A program made the translations under genes and the position numbers. Shown one piece after another: positions 59,252 to 64,000 of a stretch of DNA of 64,000 nt. Below the pieces are notes generated by a model, which was not told where the DNA came from, ran no database searches, and saw only the letters and a list, made by a program, of their open reading frames with translations. The DNA lies in assembly GCF_036898095.1 (NCBI RefSeq), contig NC_090735.1:11600445-11664444 (forward strand). The letters are read 5' to 3'. This DNA comes from Palaemon carinicauda (taxonomy: Eukaryota; Arthropoda; Malacostraca; Decapoda; Palaemonidae). Each line of letters begins with the position of its first letter. The first letter of the stretch is position 1.

Positions 59252-59295
<44 letters not shown>
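59252..59295. repeat. (GA)n microsatellite
   Basis: About 44 bp of GA. Confidence 0.9.
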
Positions 59296-59299
<4 letters not shown>

Positions 59300-59693
59300 T
59301 TATGAAGGAATGTAAAGGAGAAAGTTTTAAGATGTTACGAAAAATCAATAAAATTATAAATTAGCTTTAAATGACCTAGAGGCAAAAAAAAAAAAATGGA
59401 ATCTAAATTGCTTGAACAGTCCAATTATATGGATGTAAATAATAGAATTGTTATATGACGTTGCAGTATTCGGGTTACAAGAAAATAGATTTCAGAAAAA
59501 TTTGTCAACGATAGATTGATTGACGAAGATAGATTGGGAGAGATTGAATCTAAATGGTGCTATTTAGAAGTCTCTACTGTGCTTCCATAGCAATTATAAT
59601 TGTACGGGATTGGTTTCATCTACATATGTAGATAGAAATAGGGATCGGTATCGTAACTATATTTATTATTATTATAATTATTATTATAATCAT

Positions 59694-59812
59694 GAAAATG
59701 AAGTGACTCCAAGACTACTTACGAAAATGAAGTGACTCCAAGACTACTTACGAAAATGAAGTGACTCCAAGACTACTTTCCAAAGATTAAGTGACTCCAA
59801 GACTATTTACAA
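59694..59812 (+). repeat. 29-bp tandem repeat, four copies, at the LINE 5' junction
   Basis: gtgactccaagactactt recurs at 59703, 59732, 59761 and 59791 (periods 29, 29, 30). The last copy abuts the truncated LINE ORF. Confidence 0.85.
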
Positions 59813-61125
59813 GATTATTTTGTAGAATGTGGCATGAAGAGGCAAAACCGGATGAATGGGAGTTAGGAGTGTTGGTGAAAATAGCTAAACCGGGAGACCT
59901 GACTGATTGCAATAATTACAGAGGCATAACACTTACGTCAGTTGCTATGAAAATGTATAGTATGCTTATTCTTAGGAGACTGGTGAGAAAAATAGATGAA
60001 AAGCTGAGAGATGAACAAGCAGGATTTAGAAAAGGTAGAAGTAGCACTGACCGAATTTTCATTTTGAGACATGTTGTACAGCAATGCGTAGGATATAGAA
60101 ATCCCCTTTTGATGGTATTTGTTGACTATGAAAAAGCCTTTGACAGTGTGCACCGGCCAATTTTGTGGAGAATCCTGCGTTATTATGCAAAGGTAATGTT
60201 AATGGAGTTTCCAGTGAACAGCGGAGTACTCCAAGGGAATGTGTTGTCACCTATGTTGTTTATCCTCCTCATGGAGTTTGTAATGTGTAGAACAGTCAGA
60301 GATGGTGGAGGATTGGACTGGATTGGTGGTAGGAATTTAGCAGACCTACAGTATGCTGATGATGCTGTCCTTATTAGCAGAACACCACAGGATTTGCCGT
60401 GGTTGCTTACCAGAATGCATGAAATATCACACGAGGTGGGGCTGAAGATAAATAGAGGAAAGACAGAGATGATGAGAATGGAGTATGCAATGGAAGATGA
60501 AATATCATTGGTAGGAGAAAGGATTAATGAGGTAGAATCATTTAAGTATTTAGGAACAATAATCTCCCATTCAGGGTCTTTAGAATTAGAGTTTAGTGAA
60601 AGATTGAAAAAAAAAACACAATGGCTAGAGTAAGTAAAATTTGGAAATCAAATCGCCTAAAATTTCATATAAAAATCAGACTATATGTCAGTTTAGCGAG
60701 ATCGGTGTTACTCTATGGACATGAGTCATGGTATGACAATGAAACAATCTCCAATAGATTTAGTAGATTTGAGAATAAAGCCATCAGAAGGATATTGCGA
60801 GCTGAATGGCAGGACAGGATTAGAAATGAAACTATAAGAGAGATTACTCGAGTACCATATGTGGATGCGATCATGATGAGGGGTAGATGGAGATGGTTTG
60901 GGCATGCTCTTCACACTCCACAAGACAGATTAGCTCACCAAACGTTTAACTGGGCTTCACAAGGCGCTGGAAGAATTGGAAGACCCAGGCCTACGTGGCT
61001 TAAAACTATAAAGCGCGAAGTAGGAAATGACGAATAGAGAAGTATTGAATTAAAAGCTCAAGACAGAGACGACTGACGAAATCTAACCGAAGCCCTTTGC
61101 GTCAATAGACGTAGGAGGAGATGAT
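59812..61125 (+). pseudogene. 5'-truncated LINE (RTE-like) reverse transcriptase, copy 1
   Basis: Non-LTR RT begins inside the fingers domain: NNYRGITLTSVAMK, DEQAGFRKGRSSTD, FVDYEKAFDSVHR, SGVLQGNVLSPMLF and the catalytic LQYADDAVLI (about 60350-60380), then FKYLGTIIS. The frame shifts at the 10-A run near 60608-60617. It continues in the next frame through LYVSLARSVLLYGHESW and GRWRWFGHAL to a premature TAG at 61035-61037. A stretch between WRILRYYA and the GVLQG motif appears shortened by about 20 residues. The endonuclease half is absent. Nearly no 3' UTR: the end reads gtaggaggagatgatga then (ATT)n, as in RTE-type LINEs. Inactive. Confidence 0.85.
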
Positions 61126-61127
61126 GA

Positions 61128-61200
<73 letters not shown>

Positions 61201-61286
61201 TTCATGAAATTTCTTTATGTTGCTTTATTGTACTGAGTTGTATTGGCACTATATATTTTTGTAGCTGCTATTAAGCTAAAATAATG

Positions 61287-61320
<34 letters not shown>

Positions 61321-61354
61321 GTAGTAGTAGTAGTAGTAGTAGCAGCAGTAGTAT

Positions 61355-61412
<58 letters not shown>
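61126..61412. repeat. (ATT)n and (AGT)n microsatellites
   Basis: (ATT)n at 61126-61200 forms the tail of LINE copy 1. (ATT)n then (AGT)n follow at 61287-61412. Confidence 0.95.
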
Positions 61413-61769
61413 TTTCAAGAAGGTACGGTAACAAACCGGAATATTAAAATGAAGTTACCGGATGTGAAACGTAGCAGTTGAAGTCATAGGAAATTGTACT
61501 CACCGGGACTCATGAGTCATAAAGTTAAATAACATGTAATCTAAAAGACGAAATCAAAATGATGAAATTTATGCAAAGCAATATGGATCAAATTTACTAT
61601 TATCTGTTGAGAAAATAGGCAATTCACTTCATGGATAAGGATACGAAACTATGATTTATGAAAAAGTTATGACCAAATCTTCTATTATCCTTTAATAAAA
61701 TATGTAATTAACTTTATGAGAATAATGAAATATATTCAATTGTTCATATTTAAATATGACTTACCTAAT

Positions 61770-62222
61770 ATATGGATGAGATCATGGTGAGGGGTAGATG
61801 GAGATGGTTTGGGCAGGCTCTTCGCACTCTCCAAGAGAGATTAATTCACCAAACCTTCAACTAGGCTCTACAAGGCACTGGAAGAGTTGGGAGACCCAGG
61901 CCTACATGGCTGAGGACTATGAAGCGTGAAGCGGGAGATGATGAATGGAGACGTATTGATATAAAAGCTCAAGATACAGACGACTGGCAAAATGTAACCA
62001 AGGCCCTTTGCGTATTGATATAAAAGCTCAAGATACAGACCACTGGCAAAATGTAACCAAGGCCCTTTGCGTATTGATATAAAAGCTCAAGATACAGACC
62101 ACTGGGAAAATGTAACCGAGGCCCTTTGCGTATTGATATAAAAGCTCAAGATACAGACGACTGGCAAAATGTAACCGAGGCCCTTTGCGTGAATAGGCGT
62201 AGGAGGAGATGATGATGATGAA
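61770..62222 (+). pseudogene. LINE 3' fragment, copy 2, with an expanded 59-bp repeat
   Basis: Begins at the segment matching VDAIMMRGRWRWFGHAL of copy 1 (tggatgagatcatggtgagg) and continues through the C-terminus. It ends at ggcgtaggaggagatgatga, where the in-frame stop lies inside the GAT tail. One TAG is seen early (aactaggct, 61860). The last coding stretch is tandemly repeated four times. Confidence 0.8.
61952..62187 (+). repeat. 59-bp tandem repeat, four copies, inside LINE copy 2
   Basis: cgtattgatataaaagctca starts at 61952, 62011, 62070 and 62129, an exact 59-bp period. Copies differ at a few positions (gacgactgg versus gaccactgg, ccaagg versus ccgagg). As 59 is not a multiple of three, each duplication shifts the frame. 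Copy 1 has a single unit. Confidence 0.9.
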
Positions 62223-62735
62223 TATGTCCTTCAAATTTCTACGTATAATAGCACATAGCTATTAATTTGATAATGATTTTAAACTCGGGACTATCCATTC
62301 AAATTGCTAGTTCCTGTTCCATCATAAGCCGGAATTTGACCGCCATTTCCAGGTTATCCAATTCACCTCCCGCCCTTACTGTCAATCAGAAATCCCGTGA
62401 CAGGGAAATCTCCAGGGTTCTACTTTACCTAATAAGTAATTACTTCCATAATATAACCCGCAACCATCACATCGGATTGACTGCTGCACGCAAAGGGTTA
62501 ATGCTCTCTAGATGTTAACTTGTTCTTTGCTTGGATGTTGTTGTTTTTTTGGTTTGCGTTTTTGACGATTTTTTTAATGTTAATTAATTTTTCTGTGATA
62601 TATTGTTCCTATATTTCTATATCTTTAAAGATTTATTTTTTCCATTATTTGCGTTGTTTTCTAAAACTGAGATATCGTTCTGTATTTAGTTACACTCATA
62701 GGTAAAATATTGTTCATTTTGTGGAGCCTCAAAAT

Positions 62736-62790
<55 letters not shown>

Positions 62791-63195
62791 ATGATTGCTC
62801 GTAGTGAGAAAGACTTGGTATATATTTTTTTTTTCTTTTTTAGTTTTGATAGAATAAGTTAAGACAGTAATGAATGTCTTAGATTGTCAGTTAAGGTGTC
62901 ATCCTTTGATTTCTTGTTTCTTTCTTTTGCTATCAGTCGATTATTTTTGCTTTACTGTTAGTTTTGGCATTCCTTTACTTCGCTGTCAGCCTGTGACTTG
63001 TTGCCTTGTTAAATTAATTTGCAATTGCTTTGTTTTAGTGTCAGTCAGAATTTCGAGTTTATTGTTGTTGATGTAGAATTTTTTATATATATGTTGTAGC
63101 ATTTCTTATATTCTTCACAGTTTGGTTGTAATTTGATAAAAGGTGAAATAAGTAATGATAATTATGAGGATGATGATGGTAATGGTGATGATGAT
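62223..63195. other. AT-rich spacer
   Basis: (GA)n at about 62738-62787. No gene recognised. Confidence 0.5.
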
Positions 63196-63197
63196 AA

Positions 63198-63229
<32 letters not shown>

Positions 63230-63396
63230 ATGATAATAATAATAATAACATTGATTATAAGTAATATTAATAGTAATTATTATTATCATACTTTTGCTAT
63301 TATTATTGTTATTATTTTGTAAGTTAACTTCCTTTTAAGGTTTGTTATCAATCAAGAAGTAATAGGCTTTAAATCTTTTTTGTTTGTCTAATCCGA

Positions 63397-63465
<69 letters not shown>
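63196..63465. repeat. (AGT)n/(AAT)n and (CT)n microsatellites
   Basis: Trinucleotide repeats at 63196-63250 and (CT)n at about 63400-63462. Confidence 0.9.
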
Positions 63466-63926
63466 ATATTATAGGAGATATTTTCATTTACTTCATACAT
63501 ATTTGTATTTTCTCAGATTTTATTTAATGATTTAAACAACTTTTTGGCTGATGCTTAGTAATAAAATTAATTATTAACAAAGAAAAGGATTCTCACTTGA
63601 TAAAAAATTGCATATAAATGAAACTGTAATTATGTAGTGTCCCACAATTTCTTATTTTCTGATTACGTAATTCTTTCATTGGCCATATCGACCCCTGGCA
63701 CTAAGTGACGTCAAGAACAGGATGTCACGCTGAGGAAGATCACTGACCTGATTTTTTTTTTTTTTTTTTGTAACAGCTCTGATGTTAGATCACAATTATG
63801 CAACGAAAAATGTTTATTGATCGTTCTTTTATATAGATGAATGTTTTAATTTTGAGTTGTTATGAAATATTTGTTTATCATAACTCAAGGTGAGCGTTTC
63901 CGCTGGAAGTCTCTTGGCTTTCCAAA

Positions 63927-63930
<4 letters not shown>
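63466..63930. other. AT-rich spacer
   Basis: Poly-T at 63752-63769; otherwise unrecognised. Confidence 0.5.

Positions 63931-64000
<70 letters not shown>
63931..64000. repeat. (AT)n microsatellite at the window edge
   Basis: TA run continuing to within a few bases of the window end. Confidence 0.95.

Overview
The window looks like intergenic or intronic DNA from a repeat-rich decapod crustacean, most likely a shrimp-type genome. The evidence is very dense (GA/CT)n, (AT)n and (ATT)n microsatellites, a DIRS-type retrotransposon, Ty3/gypsy and LINE relics, a tRNA-derived SINE family, and AT-rich single-copy DNA between them. Species assignment is an inference; nothing seen fixes it. No complete host gene, rRNA or CRISPR array was recognised, and no genuine tRNA gene was found.

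Layout. Bases 1-7091 hold a nearly complete DIRS-like (tyrosine-recombinase) retrotransposon on the + strand: a 1043-residue gag-like ORF1 with an SR/RS-like repetitive N-half, an RT-RNase H-methyltransferase-like ORF broken by one frameshift at the RT catalytic motif, an intact tyrosine recombinase, and a 3' region with a perfect 59-bp inverted repeat. Bases about 8220-11413 hold a decayed Ty3/gypsy pol on the - strand. Bases 14.4-19.5 kb carry SINE and LINE tails, a degenerate 28-bp repeat and a 37-bp satellite with higher-order structure. Bases 19.7-26.5 kb are microsatellites and tandem arrays, including a very homogeneous 33-bp minisatellite. Bases 27-58 kb are AT-rich spacer with many copies of one (AAT)n-tailed repeat, MITE-like palindromes, and several loci where a unique spacer plus a (GA)n block is amplified in tandem. 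One of these runs into a 500-N assembly gap at 46001-46500. Bases 59.7-62.2 kb contain two 5'-truncated copies of an RTE-like LINE.

Possible host coding sequence is limited to three short exon-like segments with splice-site consensus (18809-18864 +, 37560-37702 -, 46507-46598 +). All are low confidence. The pol-type genes belong to unrelated mobile elements and do not form a shared host pathway. The most distinctive feature is the recurring microsatellite-bounded cassette amplification at seven loci with unrelated spacers. Next is the well-preserved DIRS element with an RS-rich ORF1.
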